Shown: in pieces, positions 1 to 8,040 of the stretch
Layout of the letters: each line of letters begins with the position of its first letter
Position numbering within the stretch: the stretch's first letter is position 1
Assembly: GCA_030654555.1 (NCBI GenBank)
Contig: JAURXG010000306.1
Location: 1 to 19,820 of the forward strand
DNA from: Aquabacterium sp.
GTDB taxonomy: Bacteria; Pseudomonadota; Gammaproteobacteria; Burkholderiales; Burkholderiaceae_C
Reading direction: 5' to 3'
DNA: 19,820 bases
The notes under the pieces: model-generated
What the model saw: the letters and a program-made list of their open reading frames with translations, nothing else
Database searches by the model: none
Told to the model about the DNA's origin: nothing
Made by a program: the position numbers and the translations under genes

Positions 1-555
1 CACCAGGCGTTCCACTTCCAGCCCGCAGCGGCGCACGCACTTGAGGATGTTCTCGGCCGCGCTCTGCGCACCGGTGACGTTGTGCACCTTCACCTCGAGC
101 CGGCTGCCGCTCATGCCCACCGGCTCCTTGACCTCGTGGCCGTCGATCACGAACTCCTGCGGCTCGACCAGCAACAGCCGCTGGTCGTTCGGGATGTTGA
201 TGGCCTTGGCCGTCTCGACCACGCGGTGCACGTCGACCGGCGTCACCTCGCGGTTGTCGCGCACGATCACCATGCCGGTCGAGTTCTGGCCTCGGATGTG
301 GATGCCGGTGATGCCGGTGTAGACGCGCTCGATCTTGCAGGCGGCCATCATCTCGGCCTCCTTCAGCGCCTGCTGGATGCTCTGCACCGTGGCGTCGATG
401 TTGACCACCACGCCGCGCTTCAGGCCATGCGACGAGGCCACGCCCAGGCCGGCCAGCCGCAGCTCGCCGTTGGGCAGCACCTCGGCCGCCACCGCCATCA
501 CCTTGGCGGTGCCGATGTCGAGCCCGACGATGAGATCCTTGTATTCCTTGGCCAT
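1..555 (-). CDS. ftsA: Cell division protein FtsA, N-terminal part (cut by window edge)
   Basis: Actin-like ATPase that tethers FtsZ to the inner membrane and recruits later divisome proteins. The 185 residues visible begin MAKEYKDLIVGLDIGTAKV; the GLDIGTAKV stretch (residues 11-19) is the phosphate-1 motif of the actin/Hsp70 fold. The following segment, with GVVVNIDATVQSIQQAL and the YTGITGIHIRGQNS region, matches the 1A/1C part of FtsA. The gene runs off the left edge, so the 1C-to-C-terminal region and the membrane-binding amphipathic helix are not seen. The ATG lies 29 bp after the ftsQ stop, with an AGAGG-like ribosome site about 11 nt upstream. The position at the end of the dcw cluster, after ftsQ and presumably before ftsZ, supports the call. 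Confidence 0.96.
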   Translation of the reverse strand, partial: MAKEYKDLIVGLDIGTAKVMAVAAEVLPNGELRLAGLGVASSHGLKRGVVVNIDATVQSIQQALKEAEMMAACKIERVYTGITGIHIRGQNSTGMVIVRDNREVTPVDVHRVVETAKAINIPNDQRLLLVEPQEFVIDGHEVKEPVGMSGSRLEVKVHNVTGAQSAAENILKCVRRCGLEVERLV

Positions 556-584
556 GAGTGCGGTGCCTCTTGCGGGTTTCTTGT

Positions 585-1403
585 CTAGCGCTTGCGTGCC
601 GGCGGCGCCGGCACGGTGGTGGTCACGCCCTTCAGGCGCACGGCAAAGCCGCCGGCGTGGCGCAGGTCGGCCGACTCGAGCGGGCGCTGGTACTGCGCCT
701 CCACCCGGGGCAGCGTCTGCACGAAGCGCTGCGTGCGCTCGATCACTTCGGCCTCGCTGCCGCGGCCCAGCTCGATCACCGCGCCCTTGTCCAGCGTCAC
801 CCGCCATGAGCCGCGGGCCGACAGGTCCAGCTGGGTCGGCGCGCCCGACTGAAGGCCCTGCAGCACCGGCGTCAGGCGGTTCAGCATGGCCAGCATCGGC
901 ACCGCGGTGCCCTCGGGGCCGGACAGGCCGGGCAGGCTGTCGTCCTCGACATCGCCGACGTTGGCCTCGAACACCTCGCCGAAGCTGTTGACCAGGCGGT
1001 CGTTGCCGTCGGCAGCCAGCCACAGCGCCACCGGCCGGTGCTCCTCGAGGCGCACCGCCAGGTGGCCGGGCCACACCCGTCGCACCACCGCATGCCGCAC
1101 CCAGGGCACGGCCTCGAAAGCGGCGCGGCTCTTCTGCAGATCGAGCGTGAGAAAGCTGCCGGCCAGCCGGTGCGCGGCGTTGGCGCGGATGGTGCTCTCG
1201 CTGTTGCGCGACACATCGCCTTCGATGCGGATGGCCTTGATCGCGAACACCGGCAGCCGAGCCGCCCACAGTGCGGCGGCGGTGCAGGCGGCCAGCGCCG
1301 CCAACACGAACACCAGGTTGGCGGTGGCCTGCATCAGCCGCACGTCGGCCGGCAGGCTGATCGCCGCCTGGCGTCCGTAGGGCTGGGTGAAGGCGTTGGC
1401 CAT
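585..1403 (-). CDS. ftsQ: Cell division protein FtsQ
   Basis: Bitopic inner-membrane protein that with FtsB and FtsL links early and late divisome components. The 272-residue product has a short cytoplasmic tail, one hydrophobic membrane segment at about residues 26-48, a POTRA domain at about 53-122 (starting FAIKAIRIEGDVSRNS and containing VPWVRHAVVRRVWPGHLAV) and a periplasmic beta domain. The POTRA wording is characteristic of FtsQ. The C-terminus is Pro/Arg-rich (VPAPPARKR). It starts 6 bp after the ddl stop and ends in TAG 29 bp before ftsA. Length is normal for the family. Confidence 0.95.
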   Translation of the reverse strand: MANAFTQPYGRQAAISLPADVRLMQATANLVFVLAALAACTAAALWAARLPVFAIKAIRIEGDVSRNSESTIRANAAHRLAGSFLTLDLQKSRAAFEAVPWVRHAVVRRVWPGHLAVRLEEHRPVALWLAADGNDRLVNSFGEVFEANVGDVEDDSLPGLSGPEGTAVPMLAMLNRLTPVLQGLQSGAPTQLDLSARGSWRVTLDKGAVIELGRGSEAEVIERTQRFVQTLPRVEAQYQRPLESADLRHAGGFAVRLKGVTTTVPAPPARKR

Positions 1404-1409
1404 GATGAG

Positions 1410-2408
1410 TCAGGCACCCGTCGGCTGGGCGGGGGCGCTGTCGAGCGTGGCGGTGGACAGCAGGTAGACGCACAGCTGCTCGTAGCTGATGCCGGCCGCG
1501 CGCGCCGACATCGGCACCAGCGAGTGCCCGGTCATGCCGGGCGAGGTGTTCATCTCCAGCAGGAAGGGCTTGCGATCGGCGGCGCGGATCATCAAGTCGG
1601 CGCGCCCCCAGCCCCGGCAGCCCAGGGCCTTGTACGCAGCGACGACGATGCGCTGGATCTCACGTTCTTCGTCTGGGGCCAGGCCACTGGGACACAGGTA
1701 GGAAGTGTCGTCGGTGAAGTACTTGTTCTGGTAGTCGTACTTGCCCTCGGGAGCGACGATGCGCACCACCGGCAGGGCCTGCGCGGCGCGGCCGCTGCCG
1801 ATCACCGGGCAGGTGATTTCCTCGCCGGCGATGAACTCCTCGCACAGCACGTCGGCGTCGTACTTGGCGGCCAGCGCTACCGCGTCGGCCATCTCCGAAT
1901 AGCCCGCCACCTTGCTGATGCCGATCGACGAGCCTTCGCGCGGCGGCTTGACGATCAGCGGCAGGCCCAGTTCGTCGGGCACGGTGCGCAGCCGCTCGCG
2001 TGCCTGGTTATCGCTGTCCAGCCAGACGAAGCGCGGCGTGGGCAGCCCTTCGGCCAGCCACACGCGCTTGGTCATGGTCTTGTCCATCGCGATGGCCGAG
2101 GCCATCACGCCCGATCCGGTGTAGGGCAGGCCCATCAGCTCGAGCGCGCCCTGCACCGTGCCGTCCTCGCCGTGGCGGCCATGCAGCGCGATGAAGACGC
2201 GGACGAAGCCCTCGCGCTTCAATTCACCCAACTCGGTTTGCGCCGGGTCGAACGCGTGCGCATCGACGCCCTGGCTGCGCAGCGCGGCCAGCACGCCACT
2301 GCCCGACATCAGCGAGATCTCGCGCTCGGCGCTGCTGCCGCCCATCAGCACCGCCGTCTTGCCCAGCGTTCCGACGTCGATGGCCGGCATCACCCATCCT
2401 GCGCTCAT
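1410..2408 (-). CDS. ddl: D-alanine--D-alanine ligase
   Basis: Cytoplasmic ATP-grasp ligase that makes the D-Ala-D-Ala dipeptide later added by MurF. The 332-residue product shows the family landmarks in order: the N-terminal VLMGGSSAEREISLMSG segment, the central LPLIVKPPREGSSIGISKV ATP-binding segment, CEEFIAGEEITCPV, and the C-terminal RADLMIR and EMNTSPGMTGHSLVP metal and substrate site. The start ATG overlaps the murC stop in an ATGA, so translation is probably coupled. The N-terminus carries about 17 residues before the conserved AVLMGGSS, so an internal start is possible but not needed. Its place between murC and ftsQ is canonical for the dcw cluster and suggests the DdlB type. Confidence 0.96.
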   Translation of the reverse strand: MSAGWVMPAIDVGTLGKTAVLMGGSSAEREISLMSGSGVLAALRSQGVDAHAFDPAQTELGELKREGFVRVFIALHGRHGEDGTVQGALELMGLPYTGSGVMASAIAMDKTMTKRVWLAEGLPTPRFVWLDSDNQARERLRTVPDELGLPLIVKPPREGSSIGISKVAGYSEMADAVALAAKYDADVLCEEFIAGEEITCPVIGSGRAAQALPVVRIVAPEGKYDYQNKYFTDDTSYLCPSGLAPDEEREIQRIVVAAYKALGCRGWGRADLMIRAADRKPFLLEMNTSPGMTGHSLVPMSARAAGISYEQLCVYLLSTATLDSAPAQPTGA

Positions 2409-3826
2409 GCCATGTCCCCCAGGAACTTCTCGACCACCTTGCCGGGCACCGCGCCGATGGAGCCGGCGCCCATGCAGATGACCACGTCGCCACCACGCGC
2501 CTGCGCGACGATCACCTCGGGCAGCACCGCCACGTCGTCGACGAACACCGGATCGACCTTGCCGGCCACGCGCAGCGCACGCGACAGCGCCCGGCCGTCG
2601 GCCGCCACGATCGGCGATTCACCGGCGGCGTAGACCTCGGTCAGCAGCACCACGTCGGCCTGGCCCATCACCTTGACGAAATCCTCGAAACAGTCGCGGG
2701 TGCGGGTGTAGCGGTGCGGCTGGAAGGCCAGCACCAGCCGGCGGCCCGGGAAGGCGCCGCGCGCGGCGGCGATCACCGCGGCCATCTCCACCGGGTGGTG
2801 GCCGTAGTCGTCGATCAGCGTGAATTCACCGCCGCCGTTGTGCTCGGACACCGGCAGCTCGCCATAACGCTGGAAGCGCCGGCCCACGCCGGTGAACTCG
2901 GCCAGCGCCTTGACGATGGGCGCGTCGGGCAGCTCCAGCTCGGTGGCCACGGCGATGGCGGCCAGCGCGTTGCGCACGTTGTGCTCGCCCGGCAGGTTCA
3001 GCGTGATGGGCAGGTCGGGCAGGATCTGCCCGTTGCGGCGCTGGCAGGTGAAGCGCATCTGCCCGCCGGGCAGCGCCTGCACGTCCACCGCCCGCACCTG
3101 GGCGCCTTCGCCCAGACCGTAGGTGATCAGCGGGCGCGAGACCATCGGCAGTACCGAGCGCACACCGGCGTCGTCGCTGCAGACGATGGCCGCGCCGTAG
3201 AACGGCATGCGGTGCAGGAACTCGACGAACGCCGCCTTCAGCCGCGCGAAGTCGTGGCCGTAGGTGTCCATGTGGTCTTCGTCGATGTTAGTGACGACGG
3301 CCATGATGGGCATCAGGTTCAGGAACGAGGCGTCGCTCTCGTCGGCCTCGACGACGATGTAGTCGCCCGAGCCCAGCCGCGAGTTGGCACCCGCCGAATT
3401 GAGCTTGCCGCCGATCACGAAGGTGGGATCGACCCCCGCCTCGGCCAGCACGCAGGTGACCAGCGAGGTGGTGGTGGTCTTGCCGTGGGTGCCGGCGATG
3501 GCGATGCCCGACTTCAGGCGCATCAGCTCGGCCAGCATCACCGCGCGCGGCACCACCGGGATGCGCTTGCTGCGCGCGGCCAGCACCTCGGGGTTGTCGC
3601 CCTTGACGGCCGTGGAGGTGACCACCGCCTGCGCGCCGGCGATGTGCGCCGCATCGTGGCCGACGAACACGCGGATGCCCAGCTCGGCCAGCCGGCGCGC
3701 CGTGGGGCTGTCGGCCTGGTCGCTGCCCGACACGCGGTAGCCCAGGTTGTGCAGGATTTCGGCGATGCCGCTCATGCCGGCGCCACCGACGCCGACGAAG
3801 TGGATGTGTTTGACGGCGTGTTTCAT
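2405..3826 (-). CDS. murC: UDP-N-acetylmuramate--L-alanine ligase MurC
   Basis: Cytoplasmic ATP-dependent ligase adding L-Ala to UDP-MurNAc, the first step of stem-peptide assembly. The 473-residue product begins MKHAVKHIHFVGVGGAGMSG, where the GVGGAGMSG loop binds the UDP moiety. The Mur-ligase P-loop GTHGKTTTT is at residues 112-120, the ADESDASFL segment follows, and DDYGHHPVE is in the C-terminal part. Start choice: the frame stays open upstream to a GTG at 3856, but ATG at 3826 gives the conserved MurC start and makes an ATGA overlap with the preceding small ORF. Its first 11 codons are duplicated 86 bp upstream. The stop overlaps ddl by ATGA. Confidence 0.97.
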   Translation of the reverse strand: MKHAVKHIHFVGVGGAGMSGIAEILHNLGYRVSGSDQADSPTARRLAELGIRVFVGHDAAHIAGAQAVVTSTAVKGDNPEVLAARSKRIPVVPRAVMLAELMRLKSGIAIAGTHGKTTTTSLVTCVLAEAGVDPTFVIGGKLNSAGANSRLGSGDYIVVEADESDASFLNLMPIMAVVTNIDEDHMDTYGHDFARLKAAFVEFLHRMPFYGAAIVCSDDAGVRSVLPMVSRPLITYGLGEGAQVRAVDVQALPGGQMRFTCQRRNGQILPDLPITLNLPGEHNVRNALAAIAVATELELPDAPIVKALAEFTGVGRRFQRYGELPVSEHNGGGEFTLIDDYGHHPVEMAAVIAAARGAFPGRRLVLAFQPHRYTRTRDCFEDFVKVMGQADVVLLTEVYAAGESPIVAADGRALSRALRVAGKVDPVFVDDVAVLPEVIVAQARGGDVVICMGAGSIGAVPGKVVEKFLGDMA

Positions 3827-3827
3827 G
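3793..3827 (-). repeat. Direct repeat copy A (genuine murC start)
   Basis: A 35-nt segment covering the murC ATG and its first 11 codons. It matches 3879-3913 at 32 of 35 positions, 86 bp away in direct orientation. The three mismatches fall in codons 6 and 7 (AAA/AAG, CAC/CCG). Confidence 0.85.
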
Positions 3828-3912
3828 CGCTGAGCTCGCTGTGTGCAGCGGTGCACTTCGTCGGCACGCGCATGTTCTCGACGAAGTGGATCGGCTTGAC
3901 GGCGTGTTTCAT
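3823..3912 (-). CDS. Small ORF (29 aa) between murG and murC, starts like MurC
   Basis: A 29-codon reading frame fits exactly between murG and murC. Its ATG overlaps the murG stop (ATGA, 3909-3912) and its TGA overlaps the murC start (ATGA, 3823-3826). The first 11 residues are MKHAVKPIHFV, identical to MurC residues 1-11 except for Pro in place of His at position 7; the remaining 18 residues resemble nothing I recognise. It therefore looks like a partial duplication of the murC start. It is out of frame with murC (offset 86 nt), so it cannot be an extended MurC. It may be a translated coupling leader that carries ribosomes from murG to murC, or simply a scar. No strong ribosome site is seen before it. 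Whether a peptide is made is unknown. Confidence 0.45.
   Translation of the reverse strand: MKHAVKPIHFVENMRVPTKCTAAHSELSA
3854..3888 (-). repeat. Perfect 10-bp inverted repeat inside the murG-murC small ORF
   Basis: CACTTCGTCG at 3854-3863 is the exact reverse complement of CGACGAAGTG at 3879-3888, leaving a 15-nt loop. The right arm lies in repeat copy B and the left arm is a third, inverted, occurrence of the same decamer. The transcript could fold into a stem between the small ORF start and the murC start. There is no T-tract, so it does not look like an intrinsic terminator. Confidence 0.6.
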
Positions 3913-3913
3913 G
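3879..3913 (-). repeat. Direct repeat copy B (duplicated murC start at murG end)
   Basis: Second copy of the 35-nt murC start segment. It supplies the start codon and first 11 codons of the 29-codon small ORF, and its ATG overlaps the murG stop. Sequence flanking the two copies is unrelated beyond the repeat. Confidence 0.85.
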
Positions 3914-4982
3914 GCTTGTTCACCAGTTTCTCCAGCTCATCGGCCACGCGGGCCGCGGCCTGGGGCTTGGCCAATGCGCGGGCCTTCTCGGCCATCACCA
4001 ACAGTTGGGCCCGGTCCAGCGCCTGCAGTTGCGCGGCCAGCGATTCGGCGTTCAGCTGCGACTGCGGCAGGTGCAGCCCGGCGCCCTGGCCGGCCAGGTA
4101 CTCGGCGTTGTCGCGCTGGTGCGCGGTGGTGCTGACCACCAGCGGCACCAGCAGCGCCGGCACGCCGGCGGCGCAGAGTTCGCTCACCGTCACCGCACCG
4201 GCGCGGCAGATCATCAGGTCGCAGTCGGCCAGGCGCTGCGCCATGTCGTCGATGAAGGGCAGCACCTCGGCGGCGATGCCGGCTGAGGCATAGGCCGCGC
4301 GCACCGCGTCGAGCTGGGCAGCGCCGGTCTGGTGCACCACCTGCGGGCGCGTTTCGGCCGGCATCAGCGCCAGCGCCGCCGGCACGGTGGCGTTGAGCAC
4401 CTGCGCGCCCAGGCTGCCGCCCACCACCAGCAGGCGCAGCGGCCCGCTGCGGCCGGCATAACGCGCAGCGGGCGCGGGCAGCGTCTCGATCTCGGCGCGC
4501 ACCGGGTTGCCGGTGACCAGGCCGCGCTTGACCTGGGCGGCCGGGCCGTCGAAGCCGAAGGCCACGCGATCGGCCACCGGCAGCAGGGCCTTGTTCGACA
4601 GCAGCAGCGCGGCGTCGGCGTTGACCAGCATCAGCGGCTTGCCCAGCAGGCTGGCCATCAGGCCGCCGGGGAAGCAGACGTAGCCGCCCATGCCCAGCAC
4701 CGCGCTGGCACCGCGCCGGCGCAGGATGGCCGCCGCATCCCAGAAGGCCTTGAGCAGCCGCAGCCCGCCGGTCAGCGTGTGCAGCAGGCCCTTGCCGCGC
4801 AGGCCGCTGAAGGCCAGCACGTCCAGCGGGATGCCGGTGGGCGGCACCAGCTTGTTCTCCATGCCGGTGGCCGTGCCCAGCCAGCTGACGGTCCAGCCGC
4901 GCCGCTGCACCTCGCGCGCCACGGCGATGCCCGGGATGATGTGCCCGCCGGTGCCCGCAGCCATGATGACGAGGTGCGGCAT
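3909..4982 (-). CDS. murG: UDP-GlcNAc:undecaprenyl-PP-MurNAc-pentapeptide GlcNAc transferase MurG
   Basis: Peripheral inner-membrane GT-B glycosyltransferase that converts lipid I to lipid II. The 357-residue product starts MPHLVIMAAGTGGHIIPGIA with the family's TGGH loop at residues 11-14. Further landmarks are LVVGGSLGAQVLN, VVHQTGAAQLD, FIDDMAQRLADCDLMICRAG and the UDP-GlcNAc-binding TTAHQRDNAEYL segment. Two starts are possible: GTG at 4985, which overlaps the ftsW stop as GTGA, or ATG at 4982, which overlaps it by one base. A GGGGAGGG ribosome site lies upstream of both; ATG 4982 is chosen because it gives the usual N-terminus. The stop overlaps the start of the small ORF preceding murC rather than murC itself, which is unusual. 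Confidence 0.96.
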   Translation of the reverse strand: MPHLVIMAAGTGGHIIPGIAVAREVQRRGWTVSWLGTATGMENKLVPPTGIPLDVLAFSGLRGKGLLHTLTGGLRLLKAFWDAAAILRRRGASAVLGMGGYVCFPGGLMASLLGKPLMLVNADAALLLSNKALLPVADRVAFGFDGPAAQVKRGLVTGNPVRAEIETLPAPAARYAGRSGPLRLLVVGGSLGAQVLNATVPAALALMPAETRPQVVHQTGAAQLDAVRAAYASAGIAAEVLPFIDDMAQRLADCDLMICRAGAVTVSELCAAGVPALLVPLVVSTTAHQRDNAEYLAGQGAGLHLPQSQLNAESLAAQLQALDRAQLLVMAEKARALAKPQAAARVADELEKLVNKP

Positions 4983-6244
4983 CACTCTCGCCCTCCCCGC
5001 ATCATGTTGCGGTTCTCGATGTCGGCGCGCACCACGATCGCCAGCGCCACCAGGTTCATCAGGATGGCCGAGCCGCCGTAGCTCAGCAGGGGCAGTGTCA
5101 GGCCCTTGGTCGGCAGCGCGCCCAGGTTGACGCCCAGGTTGATCAGCGTCTGGCCGCCCATCCAGATGCCGATGCCCTGCACCATCAGGCCGGCGAACAC
5201 GCGGTCGAGCACCACCGCCTGGCGGCCGATGACGAAGATGCGGCGCGTCAGCCAGAAGAAGGCCACGATCACGCAGGCCACACCAATGAAGCCGAGCTCC
5301 TCGCCGATCACCGCCATCAGGAAGTCGGTGTGCGCCTCGGGCAGGTAGTGCAGCTTCTCGATGCTGCCGCCCAGGCCCTGGCCGGTCAGCTCACCACGGC
5401 CGAAGGCGATCAGCGAGTGGCTCAGCTGGTAGCCCTTGCCCGCGGCGTACAGCGGATCGAACGGGTCGGTGAAGGCCAGCGCGCGCTGCATGCGCCAGGG
5501 GTTGGTGACGATCATCAGCACCATCGCACCCAGCAGCATGGCCACGCTCACGGCGAACATGCGCCCGTTCACGCCGCCCAGGAACAGGATGCCCAGCGCC
5601 ACCATCGCGATGACGACGAAGGCGCCCATGTCGGGCTCGGCCAGCAGCAGCACGCCGATCACCGCCAGCGCCACCGCCATCGGCCACACCGCCTTGATGA
5701 AGCGCTCCTTGACGTCCATCTTGCGCACCATGTAGCTGGCCGCGTACATGGCCATCGCCAGCTTGGCCAGCTCGCTGGGCTGGAAGTTCATCACCCCCAG
5801 CGGCAGCCAGCGCCGCGCGCCGTTCACGCCCTTGCCCAGGCCGGGAACCAGCACCAGCACCAGCAGCACCAGCGAGGCGACGAACAGCCAAGGCGCCGCC
5901 CGCTCCCACAGCTTGATGGGGATCTGCACCACCACCAGCGCCGCCACGAAGGCGATGCCCAGCGACAGCGCATGCCGGCCGAGGAAGAAGGTCGGCGAGT
6001 AGCGTGCGTACTTGGGGCTGTCGGGCAGGGCCACGCTGGCCGAATAGACCATCACCAGGCCCAGCGCCAGCAGGGCCACCACGCACCACACCAGACCCTG
6101 GTCGAAGCCCGAGATGCGGGTGGGCTGACCGCTGGCCGGGCCGGCCCAGTCGCGGATCGGCAGGCGGTCGTCGGTGTCGGCGCGTGGGGCGCGCAGGCGT
6201 TCGATCAGGCCGATCAGACCGAGGCGCTGCATCAGGGCACTCAT
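4982..6244 (-). CDS. ftsW: Lipid II polymerase / divisome SEDS protein FtsW
   Basis: Polytopic SEDS-family glycosyltransferase that polymerises lipid II at the septum together with FtsI. The 420-residue product has a hydrophilic N-terminal tail of about 50 residues and then about ten hydrophobic segments. SEDS landmarks are VNGARRWLPLGVMNFQPSELAK, LLAEPDMGAFVVI, GRGELTGQGLGGSIEKLHYLPEAHTDF with the following GEELGF, and the C-terminal GLTLPLLSYGGSAI. The long N-terminal tail is cytoplasmic and the membrane part is normal in length. The start overlaps the murD stop by ATGA and the end overlaps the murG start. FtsW rather than RodA or SpoVE is favoured by the location between murD and murG. Confidence 0.96.
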   Translation of the reverse strand: MSALMQRLGLIGLIERLRAPRADTDDRLPIRDWAGPASGQPTRISGFDQGLVWCVVALLALGLVMVYSASVALPDSPKYARYSPTFFLGRHALSLGIAFVAALVVVQIPIKLWERAAPWLFVASLVLLVLVLVPGLGKGVNGARRWLPLGVMNFQPSELAKLAMAMYAASYMVRKMDVKERFIKAVWPMAVALAVIGVLLLAEPDMGAFVVIAMVALGILFLGGVNGRMFAVSVAMLLGAMVLMIVTNPWRMQRALAFTDPFDPLYAAGKGYQLSHSLIAFGRGELTGQGLGGSIEKLHYLPEAHTDFLMAVIGEELGFIGVACVIVAFFWLTRRIFVIGRQAVVLDRVFAGLMVQGIGIWMGGQTLINLGVNLGALPTKGLTLPLLSYGGSAILMNLVALAIVVRADIENRNMMRGGRE

Positions 6245-7986
6245 GCCAAGGCCTCCCCGCGGTCAGCGGCCAGCGACTGCACCGCGGCGACGAACACCTC
6301 GGCGCGGTGGGCGTAGTTGCGGAACATGTCCAGGCTGGCGCAGGCCGGGCTGAGCAGCACCGCGTCGCCGGGGCGTGCCTGCTCGAAGCACCAGGCCACG
6401 GCCGCCTCCAGGCTGGCGTGGTGCTGGCGCGGCACGGCGGCCGCGGCGGCATCGGCGGCCAGCACCGACTCGATGGCCGCGGCGTCGCGGCCGATCAAGG
6501 CCACCGCCCGGGCGTAACGCGCAGTGGGCGCGGCCAATGGGCCGAAATCCTGACCCTTGCCGTCGCCACCCAGGATCACCACCAGCCTGGCCGGCGCCTT
6601 GTCCGCGCCCAGCCCTTCGAGCGCGGCCACGGTGGCACCCACGTTGGTGCCCTTGCTGTCGTCGAAGGCTTCCACACCGCCGACGCTGGCGATGAACTCG
6701 ACGCGATGCGGCTCGCCGCGGTATTCGCGCAGGCCATGCAGCAGGTTGCTCAGCGGGCAGCCGATGGCGGTGCTCAGCGCCAGCGCGGCCAGCGCGTTGG
6801 CGGCGTTGTGCCGGCCGCGGATGCGCAGCGCGTCGGCGGGCATCAGGCGCTGCAGGTGGATTTCTTCGTCCTCGCCTTTGCGGCGCTTCAAGGTCTCGTC
6901 CACCTCGCGCGCGCGCACCAGCCAGGCCATGCCGTTCTCGACCACCAGGCCGAAGTCGCCCGGGTGCCGCGGTGCGTCCAGTCCGAAGCGCACCACCTTG
7001 CGGCCCACCGCCCGGGTCGGCTTGCCGCGGCCGCCCTTGACCATCACCGGCGCCGGCACCATCGCCTCGACACGCAGGTCGTCGTGGTTGACCACCATCA
7101 CTGCCTGCTCCCCGTACACCCGCGCCTTGGCCGCCGCATACGCGTCCATCGTGCCGTGCCAGTCGAGGTGGTCTTGCGTGACGTTGAGCACCGCGGCGGC
7201 CGAGGGCTCGAAGCCGCGCACGCCGTCGAGCTGGAAGCTCGACAGCTCGAGCACCCACACCTCGGGCAGGTGCTCGAACACCGGCGCGGCCGGCGGCGGT
7301 GGGGCCAGTTGCAGCGGGGCTTCGTCGTCGGGCGGCGCGTCGGCAGCGGATTCCACCGCCGAGGGCTCCGGCGTCTCGATCGCCGCTTCGTCCTGCAACA
7401 CCGCGCCGCCATCGTCGACAAGCGCCTGCAGGGCGGCCTCGGTCGGCGCGTCGGCCGGCGCCTGCGGTGCGGGCTCCAGGTCCAGCGCCGCGGCCAGCGT
7501 GTCGAGCAGGGTCGGGCCGATGTTGCCGGCCATGGCCACCCGCCGGCCACAGCGTGCCACCAGCAGCGCGCACATCGCGGTGGTGGTGGTCTTGCCGTTG
7601 GTGCCGGTGATCGCCAGCACCTGCGGTGCATAACCGCGCTCGGCCTTCAGGTCGGCCAGCGCGCGGGCGAACAGGTCGAGCTCGCCGCCCAGCGCGATGC
7701 CGGTGGCGCGTGCGGCCTCCAGCAGCGGCGCGATGCGCGCATCACCCGGCGCCAGGCCGGGGCTCTTGAGCACCATCTGCACGCCGGCCAGTTGCTCGGC
7801 GCCCAGCGGGCCGCTCAACAGCCGCGCCTGCGGCACGGCCGCCCGCAGCGCCTCGGCCTGCGGCGGCGCCTCGCGGCTGTCCCACACCTGCAGCAACGCG
7901 CCGTGGCGGGCGCACCAGCGCGCCATCGCCAGCCCGGATTGCCCGAGGCCCAGCACCAGCACGGACAGGCCCTCAAGGTGTTTCAC
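6241..7986 (-). CDS. murD: UDP-N-acetylmuramoyl-L-alanine--D-glutamate ligase MurD, with long insertion
   Basis: Cytoplasmic ligase adding D-Glu to UDP-MurNAc-L-Ala. GTG start at 7986 gives MKHLEGLSVLVLGLGQSG, the family N-terminus, with GGGGGTG upstream as a ribosome site. The P-loop GTNGKTTTT is at residues 128-136, NIGPTLLDTL at 155-164, ELSSFQL at 247-253, and GRHNAANALAAL and DDSKGTNVGAT lie further on. At 581 residues it is well above the roughly 440 of E. coli MurD. Most of the excess is an Ala/Pro/Asp/Glu-rich stretch at about residues 168-238 between NIGP and ELSSFQL, which looks disordered. A second charged insertion (LKRRKGEDEEIHLQRL) precedes the RIRGRHN segment. The gene is 145 bp from mraY and overlaps ftsW by ATGA. 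Confidence 0.95.
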   Translation of the reverse strand: MKHLEGLSVLVLGLGQSGLAMARWCARHGALLQVWDSREAPPQAEALRAAVPQARLLSGPLGAEQLAGVQMVLKSPGLAPGDARIAPLLEAARATGIALGGELDLFARALADLKAERGYAPQVLAITGTNGKTTTTAMCALLVARCGRRVAMAGNIGPTLLDTLAAALDLEPAPQAPADAPTEAALQALVDDGGAVLQDEAAIETPEPSAVESAADAPPDDEAPLQLAPPPPAAPVFEHLPEVWVLELSSFQLDGVRGFEPSAAAVLNVTQDHLDWHGTMDAYAAAKARVYGEQAVMVVNHDDLRVEAMVPAPVMVKGGRGKPTRAVGRKVVRFGLDAPRHPGDFGLVVENGMAWLVRAREVDETLKRRKGEDEEIHLQRLMPADALRIRGRHNAANALAALALSTAIGCPLSNLLHGLREYRGEPHRVEFIASVGGVEAFDDSKGTNVGATVAALEGLGADKAPARLVVILGGDGKGQDFGPLAAPTARYARAVALIGRDAAAIESVLAADAAAAAVPRQHHASLEAAVAWCFEQARPGDAVLLSPACASLDMFRNYAHRAEVFVAAVQSLAADRGEALA

Positions 7987-8040
7987 GCCAACACCCCCAC
8001 GGCCGAGCTGGTTGCATCGAACACAAACGGGCACGCTGCG

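Noticed and set aside
82..588. Plus-strand His/Asp-rich frame opposite ftsA
   Set aside because: Antisense shadow with repetitive His/Asp/Leu composition and no ribosome site; ftsA is certain on the other strand.
3827..3856. Upstream GTG start for murC at 3856
   Set aside because: Adds ten residues not found in MurC and ignores the ATGA junction and the conserved MKHAVKHIHF start.
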